Of a DNA stretch of 64,000 nucleotides, positions 35,235-48,700 are shown piece by piece. How positions within the stretch are numbered: position 1 is the first letter of the stretch; every line of letters starts with the position of its first letter. The stretch covers positions 253,001-317,000 of the forward strand of contig CALSEQ010000043.1 of the NCBI GenBank assembly GCA_943735955.1. Direction: 5' to 3'. The notes under the pieces were generated by a model. It had not been told where the DNA came from, searched no databases, and worked only from the letters and a program-made list of their open reading frames with translations. The position numbers and the translations under genes were made by a program. This DNA comes from Piscicola geometra (taxonomy: Eukaryota > Annelida > Clitellata > Hirudinida > Piscicolidae).

Positions 35235-36279
35235 ATGGAGGATACACCGAACACCCCCACTGTTGTCACACAGCGATTTGTCACATTCTCTGAAAGTTTC
35301 ATTTCGATCGATAGGTGCCTCACTACTCTGTTGATAGCCTAGACAGCTGCTTTCTCTGTTTCCCTCGCCGGAAATTTTCCCTACTCTAGGGGATTTTTCT
35401 TACGAGAACTCTGGTGCTTTTCAGAAAATTTGTTTTCTGAACACCTTAGTATAGGATCAGAGAAGAGCTTAAGAGCCCGTCGAAACTCTGTGAGTGAGCG
35501 GATCCAAACGGTCCGGCGCCCAAAAAGTCCAACCGGCAATGGCCGCAAGGTTTTTTGCTCAGTACTTCGAGGATACCGGACTAAGTGGAACAGACCTTGC
35601 TCTATGTCAACCCGGAATAAAGCCCCACAGGCTTGCATAGAATGTAGGATCGGTCACTGCCCCTGGATGCCTATGATAGGCCGCTGATCCTTACTCCCAC
35701 CCACACACATGAGACAGTCCGAGGCCAATACGGCGCCAATTTTTTTACTTCTTTATCTTTACTCCCCATGCACTTCCAAACCAAATCCTTTTTACCCCCC
35801 AACCAACTCTGGTGCTTTTCAGAAAATTTGTTTTCTGAACACCTCAGTATAGGATCAGAGAAGAGCTTAAGAGCCCGTCGAAACTCTGTGAGTGAGCGGA
35901 TCCAAACGGTCCGGCGCCCAAAAAGTCCAACCGGCAATGGCCGCAAGGTTCTTTGCTCAGTACTTCGAGGATACCGGACAAAGTAGAACAGACCTTGCTC
36001 TATGTCAACCCGGGCTAAAACCCCACAGGCTTGCATAGAGTGTAAGATCGGTCACTGCCCCTGGATGCCTATGATAGGCCGCTGAGCCTTACTCCCACCC
36101 ACACACATGAGACAGTCCGAGGCCAATACGGCGCCAATTTTTTTACTTCTTTATCTTTACTCCCCATGCACCCCCACACCAAATCCTTTTTACCCCCCAA
36201 CCAAATCTACAGGCAATTGGTTGTCCTCACTGTCTCACCCTAATCCTAACCCCACACACATGGACAGCGCGAAAGATCC
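35235..36279. repeat. Deletion-fused double unit, copy 5 (junction 35806/35807)
   Basis: The breakpoint is the same. Its private variant 'gcacttccaaacc' near 35770 occurs again only in copy 6. It combines 'gacagctgc' and 'tcttacgag', as in copies 1 and 4, with 'ggaataaagcc', as in copies 2 and 3, so it is a recombinant. Confidence 0.94.
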
Positions 36280-38867
36280 ATGGAGGATACACCGAACACC
36301 CCCACTGTTGTCACACAGCGATTTGTCACTTTCTCTGAAAGTTTCATTTCGATCGATAGGTGCCTCACCACTCTGTTGATAGCCTAGACAGCTGCTTTCT
36401 CTGTTTCCCTCGCCGGAAATTTTCCCTACTTTAGGGGATTTTTCCTACGAGAACTCTGGTGCTTTTCAGAAAATTTGTTTTCTGAACACCTCAGTATAGG
36501 ATCAGAGAAGAGCTTAAGAGCCCGTCGAAACTCTGTGAGTGAGCGGATCCAAACGGTCCGGCGCCCAAAAAGTCCAACCGGCAATGGCCGCAAGGTTCTT
36601 TGCCCAGTACTTCGAGGATACCGGACAAAGTGGAACAGACCTTGCTCTATGTCAACCCGGGCTAAAACCCCACAGGCTTGCATAGAGTGTAGGATCGGTC
36701 ACTGCCCTTGGATGCCTATGATAGGCCGCTGATTTTTACTCCCACCCACACACATGAGACAGTCCGAGGCCAATACGGCGCCAATTTTTTTACTTCTTTA
36801 TCTTTACTCCCCACACACCCCCACACCAAATCCTTTTTACCCCCCAACCAAACCTACAGGCAAATGGTTGTCCTCACTGTCTCACCCTAATCCCAACCCC
36901 ACACACATGGACAGCGCGAAAGATCCATAGAGGATACACTGAACACCCCCACTGTTGTCACACAGCGATTTGTCACTTTCTCTGAAAGTTTCATTTCGAT
37001 CGATAGGTGCCTTACCACTCTGTTGATAGCCTAGACGGCTGCTTTCTCTGTTTCCCTCGCCGGAAATTTTCCCTACTCTAGGGGATTTTTCCTACGAGAA
37101 CTCTGGTGCTTTTCAGAAAATTTGTTTTCTGAACACCTCAGTATAGGATCAGAGAAGAGCTTAAGAGCCCGTCGAAACTCTGTGAGTGAGCGGATCCAAA
37201 CGGTCCAGCGCCCAAAAAGTCCCACCGGCAATGGCCGCAAGGTTCTTTGCTCAGTACTTCGAGGATACCGGACAAAGTGGAACAGACCTTGCTCTATGTC
37301 AACCCGGGCTAAAACCCCACAGGCTTGCATAGAGTGTAGGATCGGTCACTGCCCCTGGATGCCTATGATAGGCCGCTGATCCTTACTCCCACCCACACAC
37401 ATGAGACAGTCCGAGGCCAATACGGCGCCAATTTTTTTACTTCTTTATCTTTACTCTCCATGCACCCCCACACCAAATCCTTTTTACCCCCCAACCAAAC
37501 CTACAGGCAAATGGTTGTCCTCACTGTCTCACCCTAATCCCAACCCCACACACATGGACAGCGCGAAAGATTCAAGGAGGATACACCGAACACCCCCACT
37601 GTTGTCACACAGCGATTTGTCACTTTCTTTGAAAGTTTCATTTCGATCGATAGGTGCCTCACCACTCTGTTGATAGCCTAGACGGCTGCTTTCTCTGTTT
37701 CCCTCGCCGGAAATTTTCCCTACTCTAGGGGATTTTTCCTACGAGAACTCTGGTGCTTTTCAGAAAATTTGTTTTCTGAACACCTCAGTATAGGATCAGA
37801 GAAGAGCTTAAGAGCCCGTCGAAACTCTGTGAGTGAGCGGATCCAAACGGTCCAGCGCCCAAAAAGTCCCACCGGCAATGGCCGCAAGGTTCTTTGCTCA
37901 GTACTTCGAGGATACCGGACAAAGTGGAACAGACCTTGCTCTATGTCAACCCGGGCTAAAACCCCACAGGCTTGCATAGAGTGTAGGATCGGTCACTGCC
38001 CCTGGATGCCTATGATAGGCCGCTGATCCTTACTCCCACCCACACACATGAGACAGTCCGAGGCCAATACGGCGCCAATTTTTTTACTTCTTTATCTTTA
38101 CTCTCCATGCACCCCCACACCAAATCCTTTTTACCCCCCAACCAAACCTACAGGCAAATGGTTGTCCTCACTGTCTCACCCTAATCCCAACCCCACACAC
38201 ATGGACAGCGCGAAAGATTCAAGGAGGATACACCGAACACCCCCACTGTTGTCACACAGCGATTTGTCACTTTCTTTGAAAGTTTCATTTCGATCGATAG
38301 GTGCCTCACCACTCTGTTGATAGCCTAGACGGCTGCTTTCTCTGTTTCCCTCGCCGGAAATTTTCCCTACTCTAGGGGATTTTTCCTACGAGAACTCTGG
38401 TGCTTTTCAGAAAATTTCTTTTCTGAACACCTCAGTATAGGATCAGAGAAGAGCTTAAGAGCCCGTCGAAACTCTGTGAGTGAGCGGATCCAAACGGTCC
38501 GGCGCCCAAAAAGTCCAACCGGCAATGGCCGCAAGGTTCTTTGCTCAGTACTTCGAGGATACCGGACAAAGTGGAACAGACCTTGCTCTATGTCAACCCG
38601 GGCTAAAACCCCACAGGCTTGCATAGAGTGTAGGATCGGTCACTGCCCCTGGATGCCTATGATAGGCCGCTGAGCCTTACTCCCACCCACACACATGAGA
38701 CAGTCCGAGGCCAATACGGCGCCAATTCTTTAACTTCTTTATCTTTACTCCCCATGCACCCCCACACCAAATCCTTTTTACCCCCCAACCAAACCTACAG
38801 GCAAATGGTTGTCCTCACTGTCTCACCCTAATCCCAACCCCACACACATGGACAGCGCGAAAGATCC

Positions 38868-39912
38868 ATGGAGGATACACCGAACACCCCTACTGTTGTC
38901 ACACAGCGATTTGTCACATTCTCTGAAAGTTTCATTTCGATCGATAGGTGCCTCACTACTCTGTTGATAGCCTAGACAGCTGCTTTCTCTGTTTCCCTCG
39001 CCGGAAATTTTCCCTACTCTAGGGGATTTTTCTTACGAGAACTCTGGTGCTTTTCAGAAAATTTGTTTTCTGAACACCTTAGTATAGGATCAGAGAAGAG
39101 CTTAAGAGCCCGTCGAAACTCTGTGAGTGAGCGGATCCAAACGGTCCGGCGCCCAAAAAGTCCAACCGGCAATGGCCGCAAGGTTTTTTGCTCAGTACTT
39201 CGAGGATACCGGACTAAGTGGAACAGACCTTGCTCTATGTCAACCCGGAATAAAGCCCCACAGGCTTGCATAGAATGTAGGATCGGTCACTGCCCCTGGA
39301 TGCCTATGATAGGCCGCTGATCCTTACTCCCACCCACACACATGAGACAGTCCGAGGCCAATACGGCGCCAATTTTTTTACTTCTTTATCTTTACTCCCC
39401 ATGCACTTCCAAACCAAATCCTTTTTACCCCCCAACCAACTCTGGTGCTTTTCAGAAAATTTGTTTTCTGAACACCTCAGTATAGGATCAGAGAAGAGCT
39501 TAAGAGCCCGTCGAAACTCTGTGAGTGAGCGGATCCAAACGGTCCGGCGCCCAAAAAGTCCAACCGGCAATGGCCGCAAGGTTCTTTGCTCAGTACTTCG
39601 AGGATACCGGACAAAGTAGAACAGACCTTGCTCTATGTCAACCCGGGCTAAAACCCCACAGGCTTGCATAGAGTGTAAGATCGGTCACTGCCCCTGGATG
39701 CCTATGATAGGCCGCTGAGCCTTACTCCCACCCACACACATGAGACAGTCCGAGGCCAATACGGCGCCAATTTTTTTACTTCTTTATCTTTACTCCCCAT
39801 GCACCCCCACACCAAATCCTTTTTACCCCCCAACCAAATCTACAGGCAATTGGTTGTCCTCACTGTCTCACCCTAATCCTAACCCCACACACATGGACAG
39901 CGCGAAAGATCC
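38868..39912. repeat. Deletion-fused double unit, copy 6 (junction 39439/39440)
   Basis: This is the partner of copy 5 at +3633 bp, sharing 'gcacttccaaacc', 'ggaataaagcc' and the 'aaatctacaggcaattgg' just downstream (39836 and 36203). It is the last occurrence of the 249-bp deletion in the window. Confidence 0.94.
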
Positions 39913-42900
39913 ATGGAGGATACACCGAACACCCCCACTGTTGTCACACAGCGATTTGTCACTTTCTCTGAAAGTTTCATTTCGATCGATAGGTGCCTCA
40001 CCACTCTGTTGATAGCCTAGACAGCTGCTTTCTCTGTTTCCCTCGCCGGAAATTTTCCCTACTTTAGGGGATTTTTCCTACGAGAACTCTGGTGCTTTTC
40101 AGAAAATTTGTTTTCTGAACACCTCAGTATAGGATCAGAGAAGAGCTTAAGAGCCCGTCGAAACTCTGTGAGTGAGCGGATCCAAACGGTCCGGCGCCCA
40201 AAAAGTCCAACCGGCAATGGCCGCAAGGTTCTTTGCCCAGTACTTCGAGGATACCGGACAAAGTGGAACAGACCTTGCTCTATGTCAACCCGGGCTAAAA
40301 CCCCACAGGCTTGCATAGAGTGTAGGATCGGTCACTGCCCTTGGATGCCTATGATAGGCCGCTGATTTTTACTCCCACCCACACACATGAGACAGTCCGA
40401 GGCCAATACGGCGCCAAGTTTTTTACTTCTTTATCTTTACTCCCCACACACCCCCACACCAAATCCTTTTTACCCCCCAACCAAACCTACTGTTGTCCTC
40501 ACTGTCTCACCCTAATCCCAACCCCACACACATGGACAGCGCGAAAGATCCATAGAGGATACACTGAACACCCCCACTGTTGTCACACAGCGATTTGTCA
40601 CTTTCTCTGAAAGTTTCATTTCGATCGATAGGTGCCTTACCACTCTGTTGATAGCCTAGACGGCTGCTTTCTCTGTTTCCCTCGCCGGAAATTTTCCCTA
40701 CTCTAGGGGATTTTTCCTACGAGAACTCTGGTGCTTTTCAGAAAATTTGTTTTCTGAACACCTCAGTATAGGATCAGAGAAGAGCTTAAGAGCCCGTCGA
40801 AACTCTGTGAGTGAGCGGATCCAAACGGTCCAGCGCCCAAAAAGTCCCACCGGCAATGGCCGCAAGGTTCTTTGCTCAGTACTTCGAGGATACCGGACAA
40901 AGTGGAACAGACCTTGCTCTATGTCAACCCGGGCTAAAACCCCACAGGCTTGCATAGAGTGTAGGATCGGTCACTGCCCCTGGATGCCTATGATAGGCCG
41001 CTGATCCTTACTCCCACCCACACACATGAGACAGTCCGAGGCCAATACGGCGCCAATTTTTTTACTTCTTTATCTTTACTCTCCATGCACCCCCACACCA
41101 AATCCTTTTTACCCCCCAACCAAACCTACAGGCAAATGGTTGTCCTCACTGTCTCACCCTAATCCCAACCCCACACACATGGACAGCGCGAAAGATCCAT
41201 GGAGGATACACCGAACACCCCCACTGTTGTCACACAGCGATTTGTCACTTTCTCTGAAAGTTTCATTTCGATCGATAGGTGCCTCACCACTCTGTTGATA
41301 GCCTAGACGGCTGCTTTCTCTGTTTCCCTCGCCGGAAATTTTCCCTACTCTAGGGGATTTTTCCTACGAGAACTCTGGTGTTTTTCAGAAAATTTGTTTT
41401 CTGAACACCTCAGTATAGGATCAGAGAAGAGCTTAAGAGCCCGTCGAAACTCTGTGAGTGAGCGGATCCAAACGGTCCGGCGCCCAAGAAGTTCAACCGG
41501 CAATGGCCGCAAGGTTCATTGCTCAGTACTTTGAGGATACCGGACAAAGTGGAAGAGACCTTGCTCTATGTCAACCCGGGCTAAAACCCCACAGGCTTGC
41601 ATAGAGTGTAGGATCGGTCACTGCCCTTGGATGCCTATGATAGGCCGCTGATCTTTACTCCCACCCACACACATGAGACAGTCCGAGGCCAATCCGGCGC
41701 CAATTTTTTTACTTCTTTATCTTTACTCCCCACGCACCCCCACACCAAATCCTTTTTACCCCCCAACCAAACCTACAGGCAAATGGTTGTCCTCACTGTC
41801 TCACCCTAATCCCAACCCCACACACATGGACAGCGCGAAAGATCCATGGAGGATACACCGAACACCCCCACTGTTGTCACACAGCGATTTGTCACTTTCT
41901 CTGAAAGTTTCATTTCGATCGATAGGTGCCTCACCACTCTGTTGATAGCCTAGACGGCTGCTTTCTCTGTTTCCCTCGCCGGAAATTTTCCCTACTCTAG
42001 GGGATTTTTCATACGAGAACTCTGGTGCTTTTCAGCAAATTTGTTTTCTGAACACCTCAGTATAGGATCAGAGAAGAGCTTAAGAGCCCGTCGAAACTCT
42101 GTGAGTGAGCGGATCCAAACGGTCCAGCGCCCAAAAAGTCCAACCGGCAATGGCCGCAAGGTTCATTGCTCAGTACTTTGAGGATACCGGACAAAGTGGA
42201 AGAGACCTTGCTCTATGTCAACCCGGGCTAAAACCCCACAGGCTTGCATAGAGTGTAGGATCGGTCACTGCCCCTGGATGCCTATGATAGGCCGCTGATC
42301 CTCACTCCCACCCACACACATGAGACAGTCCGAGGCCAATACGGCGCCAATTTTTTTACTTCTTTATTTTTACTCCCCATGCACCCCCACACCAAATCCT
42401 TTTTACCCCCCAACCAAACCTACTGGCAAATGGTTGTCTTCACTGTCTCACCCTAATCCCAACCCCACACACATGGACAGCGCGAAAGATCCATGGAGGA
42501 TACACCGAACACCCCCACTGTTGTCACACAGCGATTTGTCACTTTCTCTGAAAGTTTCATTTCGATCAATAGGTGCCTCACCACTCTGTTGATAGCCTAG
42601 ACGGCTGCTTTCTCTGTTTCCCTCGCCGGAAATTTTCCCTACTCTAGGGGATTTTTCCTACGAGAACTCTGGTACTTTTCAGAAAATTTGTTTCCTGAAC
42701 ACCTCAGTATAGGATCAGAGAAGAGCTTAAGAGCCCGTCGAAACTCTGTGAGTGAGCGGATCCAAACGGTCCAGCGCCCAAAAAGTCCCACCGGCAATGG
42801 CCGCAAGGTTCTTTGCTCAGTACTTCGAGGATACCGGACAAAGTGGAACAGACCTTGCTCTATGTCAACCCGGGCTAAAACCCCACAGGCTTGCATAGAG

Positions 42901-45725
42901 TGTAGGATCGGTCACTGCCCCTGGATGCCTATGATAGGCCGCTGATCCTTACTCCCACCCACACACATGAGACAGTCCGAGGCCAATACGGCGCCAATTT
43001 TTTTACTTCTTTATCTTTACTCTCCATGCACCCCCACACCAAATCCTTTTTACCCCCCAACCAAACCTACAGGCAAATGGTTGTCCTCACTGTCTCACCC
43101 TAATCCCAACCCCACACACATGGACAGCGCGAAAGATCCATGGAGGATACACCGAACACCCCCACTGTTGTCACACAGCGATTTGTCACTTTCTCTGAAA
43201 GTTTCATTTCGATCGATAGGTGCCTCACCACTCTGTTGATAGCCTAGACGGCTGCTTTCTCTGTTTCCCTCGCCGGAAATTTTCCCTACTCTAGGGGATT
43301 TTTCATACGAGAACTCTGGTGCTTTTCAGCAAATTTGTTTTCTGAACACCTCAGTATAGGATCAGAGAAGAGCTTAAGAGCCCGTCGAAACTCTGTGAGT
43401 GAGCGGATCCAAACGGTCCAGCGCCCAAAAAGTCCAACCGGCAATGGCCGCAAGGTTCATTGCTCAGTACTTTGAGGATACCGGACAAAGTGGAAGAGAC
43501 CTTGCTCTATGTCAACCCGGGCTAAAACCCCACAGGCTTGCATAGAGTGTAGGATCGGTCACTGCCCCTGGATGCCTATGATAGGCCGCTGATCCTCACT
43601 CCCACCCACACACATGAGACAGTCCGAGGCCAATACGGCGCCAATTTTTTTACTTCTTTATTTTTACTCCCCATGCACCCCCACACCAAATCCTTTTTAC
43701 CCCCCAACCAAACCTACTGGCAAATGGTTGTCTTCACTGTCTCACCCTAATCCCAACCCCACACACATGGACAGCGCGAAAGATCCATGGAGGATACACC
43801 GAACACCCCCACTGTTGTCACACAGCGATTTGTCACTTTCTCTGAAAGTTTCATTTCGATCAATAGGTGCCTCACCACTCTGTTGATAGCCTAGACGGCT
43901 GCTTTCTCTGTTTCCCTCGCCGGAAATTTTCCCTACTCTAGGGGATTTTTCCTACGAGAACTCTGGTACTTTTCAGAAAATTTGTTTCCTGAACACCTCA
44001 GTATAGGATCAGAGAAGAGCTTAAGAGCCCGTCGAAACTCTGTGAGTGAGCGGATCCAAACGGTCCGGCGCCCAAAAAGTTCAACCGGCAATGGCCGCAA
44101 GGTTCATTGCTCAGTACTTTGAGGATACCGGACAAAGTGGAACAGACTTTGCTCTATGTCAACCCGGGCTAAAACCCCACAGGCTTGCATAGAGTGTAGG
44201 ATCGGTCACTGCTCCTGGATGCCTATGATAGGCCGCTGATCCTTACTCCCACCCACACACATGAGACAGTCCGAGGCCAATACGGCGCCATTTTTTTACT
44301 TCTTTATCTTTACTCTCCATGCACCCCCACACCAAATCCTTTTTACCCCCCAACCAAACCTACAGGCAAATGGTTGTCCTCACTGTCTCACCCTAATCCC
44401 AACCCCACACACATGGACAGCGCGATAGATCCATGGAGGATACACCGAACACCCCCACTGTTGTCACACAGCGATTTGTCACTTTCTCTGAAAGTTTCAT
44501 TTCGATCGATAGGTGCCTCACCACTCTGTTGATAGCCTAGACGGCTGCTTTCTCTGTTTCCCTCGCCGGAAATTTTCCCTACTCTAGGGGATTTTTCCTA
44601 CGAGAACTCTGGTGCTTTTCAGAAAATTTGTTTCCTGAACACCTCAGTATAGGATCAGAGAAGAGCTTAAGAGCCCGTCGAAACTCTGTGAGTGAGCGGA
44701 TCCAAACGGTCCGGCGCCCAAAAAGTTCAACCGGCAATGGCCGCAAGGTTCATTGCTCAGTACTTTGAGGATACCGGACAAAGTGGAACAGACTTTGCTC
44801 TATGTCAACCCGGGCTAAAACCCCACAGGCTTGCATAGAGTGTAGGATCGGTCACTGCTCCTGGATGCCTATGATAGGCCGCTGATCCTTACTCCCACCC
44901 ACACACATGAGACAGTCCGAGGCCAATACGGCGCCATTTTTTTACTTCTTTATCTTTACTCTCCATGCACCCCCACACCAAATCCTTTTTACCCCCCAAC
45001 CAAACCTACAGGCAAATGGTTGTCCTCACTGTCTCACCCTAATCCCAACCCCACACACATGGACAGCGCGAAAGATCCATGGAGGATACACCGAACACCC
45101 CCACTGTTGTCACACAGCGATTTGTCACTTTCTCTGAAAGTTTCATTTCGATCGTTAGGTGCCTCACCACTCTGTTGATAGCCTAGACGGCTGCTTTCTC
45201 TGTTTCCCTCGCCGGAAATTTTCCCTACTCTAGGCGATTTTTCCTACGAGAACTCTGGTGTTTTTCAGAAAATTTGTTTTCTGAACACCTCAGTATAGGA
45301 TCAGAGAAGAGCTTAAGAGCCCGTCGAAACTCTGTGAGTGAGCGGATCCAAACGGTCCGGCGCCCAAGAAGTTCAACCGGCAATGGCCGCAAGGTTCATT
45401 GCTCAGTACTTTGAGGATACCGGACAAAGTGGAAGAGACCTTGCTCTATGTCAACCCGGGCTAAAACCCCACAGGCTTGCATAGAGTGTAGGATCGGTCA
45501 CTGCCCCTGGATGCCCATGATAGGCCGCTGATCCTTACTCCCACCCACACACATGAGACAGTCCGAGGCCAATACGGCGCCAATTTTTTTACTTCTTTAT
45601 CTTTACTCCCCATGCACCCCCACACCAAATCCTTTTTACCTCCCAACCAAACCTACAGGCAAATGGTTGTCCTCACAATCTCACCCTAATCCCAACCCCA
45701 CACACATGGACAGCGCGAAAGATCC
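39913..45725. repeat. Subarray 7: units 65-73 with a 'ttcattgctc' class and a 1294-bp dimer
   Basis: Unit starts are 39913, 40552, 41199, 41846, 42493, 43140, 43787, 44433 and 45079. Units 67, 68 and 70-73 carry 'ggttcattgctcagtactttgagg', a class also seen in unit 76. Units 68-69 (41846-43139) and 70-71 match at 1294 bp, sharing 'tttttcatacgag', 'ttcagcaaatttg', 'cgatcaatagg' and 'tttattttttactcc'-like changes. Units 71 and 72 are 646 bp because one A is missing in 'gcgccattttttt'. Most of these units have stop codons or lost starts in the usual open frames. Confidence 0.85.
40430..40551. repeat. Unit 65 distal part with 8-bp deletion
   Basis: The usual 'cctacaggcaaatggttgtcc' is reduced to 'cctactgttgtcc' near 40488-40500, making unit 65 (39913-40551) 639 bp long. 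The sister copy at 36830-36870 is intact, so the deletion arose after the 3633-bp duplication or during it. It is the second largest indel seen in the window. Confidence 0.93.
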
Positions 45726-48700
45726 ATGGAGGATACACCGAACACCCCCACTGTTGTCACACAGCGATTTGTCACTTTCTCTGAAAGTTTCATTTCGATC
45801 GATAGGTGCCTCACCACTCTGTTGATAGCCTAGACGGCTGCTTTCTCTGTTTCCCTCGCCGGAAATTTTCCCTACTCTAGGGGATTTTTCCTAAGAGAAC
45901 TCTGGTGCTTTTCAGAAAATTTGTTTTCTGAACACCTCAGTATAGGATCAGAGAAGAGCTTAAGAGCCCGTCGAAACTCTGTGAGTGAGCGAATCCAAAC
46001 GGTCCGGCGCCCAAAAAATCCAACCGGCAATGGCCGCAAGGTTCTTTGCTCAGTACTTCGAGGATACCGGACAAAGTGGAACAGACCTTGCTCTATGTCA
46101 ACCCGGGCTAAAACCCCACAGGCTTGCATAGAGTGTAGGATCGGTCACTGCCCCTGGATGCCTATGATAGGCCGCTGATCCTTACTCCCACCCACACACA
46201 TGAGACAGTCCGAGGCCAATACGGCGCCAATTTTTTTACTTTTTTATCTTTACTCCCCATGCACCCCCACACCAAATCCTTTTTACCCCCCAACCAAACC
46301 TATAGGCAAATGGTTGTCCTCACTGTCTCACTCTAATCCCAACCCCACACACATGGACAGCGCGAAAGATCCATGGAGGATACACCGAACACCCCCACTG
46401 TTGTCACACAGCGATTTGTCACTTTCTCTGAAAGTTTCATTTCGATCGATAGGTGCCTCACTACTCTGTTGCCAGCCTAGACGGCTGCTTTCTCTGTTTC
46501 CCTCGCCGGAAATTTTCCCTACTCTAGGGGATTTTTCCTACGAGAACTCTGGTGCTTTTCAGAAAATTTGTTTTCTGAACACCTCAGTATAGGATCAGAG
46601 AAGAGCTTAAGAGCCCGTCGAAACTCTGTGAGTGAGCGAATCCAAACGGTCCGGCGCCCAAAAAATCCAACCGGCAATGGCCGCAAGGTTCTTTGCTCAG
46701 TACTTCGAGGATACCGGACAAAGTGGAACAGACCTTGCTCTATGTCAACCCGGGCTAAAACCCCACAGGCTTGCATAGAGTGTAGGATCGGTCACTGCCC
46801 CTGGATGCCTATGATAGGCCGCTGATCCTCACTCCCACCCACACACATGAGACAGTCCGAGGCCAATACGGCGCCAACTTTTTTACTTCTTTATCTTTAC
46901 TCCCTATGCACCCCCACACCAAATCCTTTTTACCCCCCAACCAAACCTACAGGCAAATGGTTGTCCTCACTGTCTCACTCTAATCCCAACCCCACACACA
47001 TGGACAGCGCGAAAGATCCATGGAGGATACACCGAACACCCCCACTGTTGTCACACAGCGATTTGTCACTTTCTCTGAAAGTTTCATTTCGATCGATAGG
47101 TGCCTCACTACTCTGTTGCCAGCCTAGACGGCTGCTTTTTCTGTTTCCCTCGCCGGAAATTTTCCCTACTCTAGGGGATTTTTCCTACGAGAACTCTGGT
47201 GCTTTTCAGAAAATTTGTTTTCTGAACACCTCAGTATAGGATCAGAGAAGAGCTTAAGAGCCCGTCGAAACTCTGTGAGTGAGCGGATCCAAACGGTCCG
47301 GCGCCCAAGAAGTTCAACCGGCAATAGCCGCAAGGTTCATTGCTCAGTACTTTGAGGATACCGGACAAAGTGGAAGAGACCTTGCTCCATGTCAACCCGG
47401 GCTAAAACCCCACAGGCTTGCATAGAGTGTAGGATCGGTCACTGCCCCTGGATGCCTATGATAGGCCGCTGATCCTTACTCCCACCCACACACATGAGAC
47501 AGTCCGAGGCCAATACGGCGCCAATTTTTTTACTTCTTTATCTTTACTCCCCATGCATCCCCACACCAAATCCTTTTTACCCCCCAACCAAACCTACAGG
47601 CAAATGGTTGTCCTCACTGTCTCACCCTAATCCCAACCCCACACACATGGACAGCGCGAAAGATCCATGGAGGATACACCGAACACCCCCACTGTTGTCA
47701 CACAGCGATTTGTCACTTTCTCTGAAAGTTTCATTTCGATCGATAGGTGCCTCACCACTCTGTTGATAGCCTAGACGGCTGCTTTCTCTGTTTCCCTCGC
47801 CGGAAATTTTCCCTACTCGAGTGGATTTTTCCTACGAGAACTCTGGTGCTTTTCAGAAAATTTGTTTTCTGAACACCTCAGTATAGGATCAGAGAAGAGC
47901 TTAAGAGCCCGTCGAAACTCTGTGAGTGAGCGAATCCAAACGGTCCGGCGCCCAAAAAGTCCAACCGACAATGGCCGCAAGGTTCTTGGCTCAGTACTTC
48001 GAGGATACCGGACAAAGTGGAACAGACCTTGCTCTATGTCAACCCGGGCTAAAACCCCACAGGCTTGCATAGAGTGTAGGATCGGTCACTGCCCCTGGAT
48101 GCCTATGATGGGCCGCTGATCCTTACTCCCACCCACACACATGAGACAGTCCGAGGCCAATACGGCGCCAATTTTTTTACTTCTTTATCTTTACTCCCCA
48201 TGCATCCCCACACCAAATCCTTTTTACCCCCCAACCAAACCTACAGGCAAATGGTTGTCCTCACTGTCTCACCCTAATCCCAACCCCACACACATGGACA
48301 GCGCGGAAGATCCATGGAGGATACACCGAACACCACCACTGTTGTCACACAGCGATTTGTCACTTTCTCTGAAAGTTTCATTTCGATCGATAGGTGCCTC
48401 ACCACTCTGTTGATAGCCTAGACGGCTGCTTTCTCTGTTTCCCTCGCCGGAAATTTTCTCTACTCTAGGGGATTTTTCTTACGAGAACTCTGGTGCTTTT
48501 CAGAAAATTTGTTTTCTGAACACCCCAGTATAGGATCAGAGAAGAGCTTAAGAGCCCGTCGAAACTCTGTGAGTGAGCGAATCCAAACGGTCCGGCGCCC
48601 AAAAAGTCCAACCGGCAATGGCCGCAAGGTTCTTTGCTCAGTACTTCGAGGATACCGGACAAAGTGGAACAGACCTTGCTCTATGTCAACCCGGGCTAAA

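Larger units (their letters stand above)
26526..39912. repeat. Subarray 6: nested higher-order repeats around a deletion-fused unit (units 42-64)
   Basis: Unit starts are 26526, 27173, 27820, [28392], 28865, 29512, [30084], 30557, 31204, [31776], 32249, 32896, 33543, [34115], 34588, 35235, [35807], 36280, 36927, 37574, 38221, 38868 and [39440]. Bracketed values are deletion junctions rather than normal unit starts. Distances between equivalent points of successive fused units are 1692, 1692, 2339, 1692 and 3633 bp. These equal one 398-bp step plus two, two, three, two and five full units. Some units carry 'atttcttttc' in place of 'atttgttttc' in the hairpin loop. Confidence 0.9.
35257..41180. 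repeat. Duplication with 3633/3625-bp offset (35.3-37.5 kb and 38.9-41.2 kb)
   Basis: The left copy (about 35257-37550) matches the right copy (about 38890-41180). The offset is 3633 bp up to about 40490 and 3625 bp after it, because the right copy has lost 8 bp. Shared private variants are 'gcacttccaaacc', 'aaatctacaggcaattgg', 'ctttgcccagtac', 'gctgatttttactcc', 'ccatagaggatacactg' and 'gtgccttaccac'. The differences noted are 'ccaattttttt' against 'ccaagtttttt' and the 8-bp loss. Confidence 0.85.
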
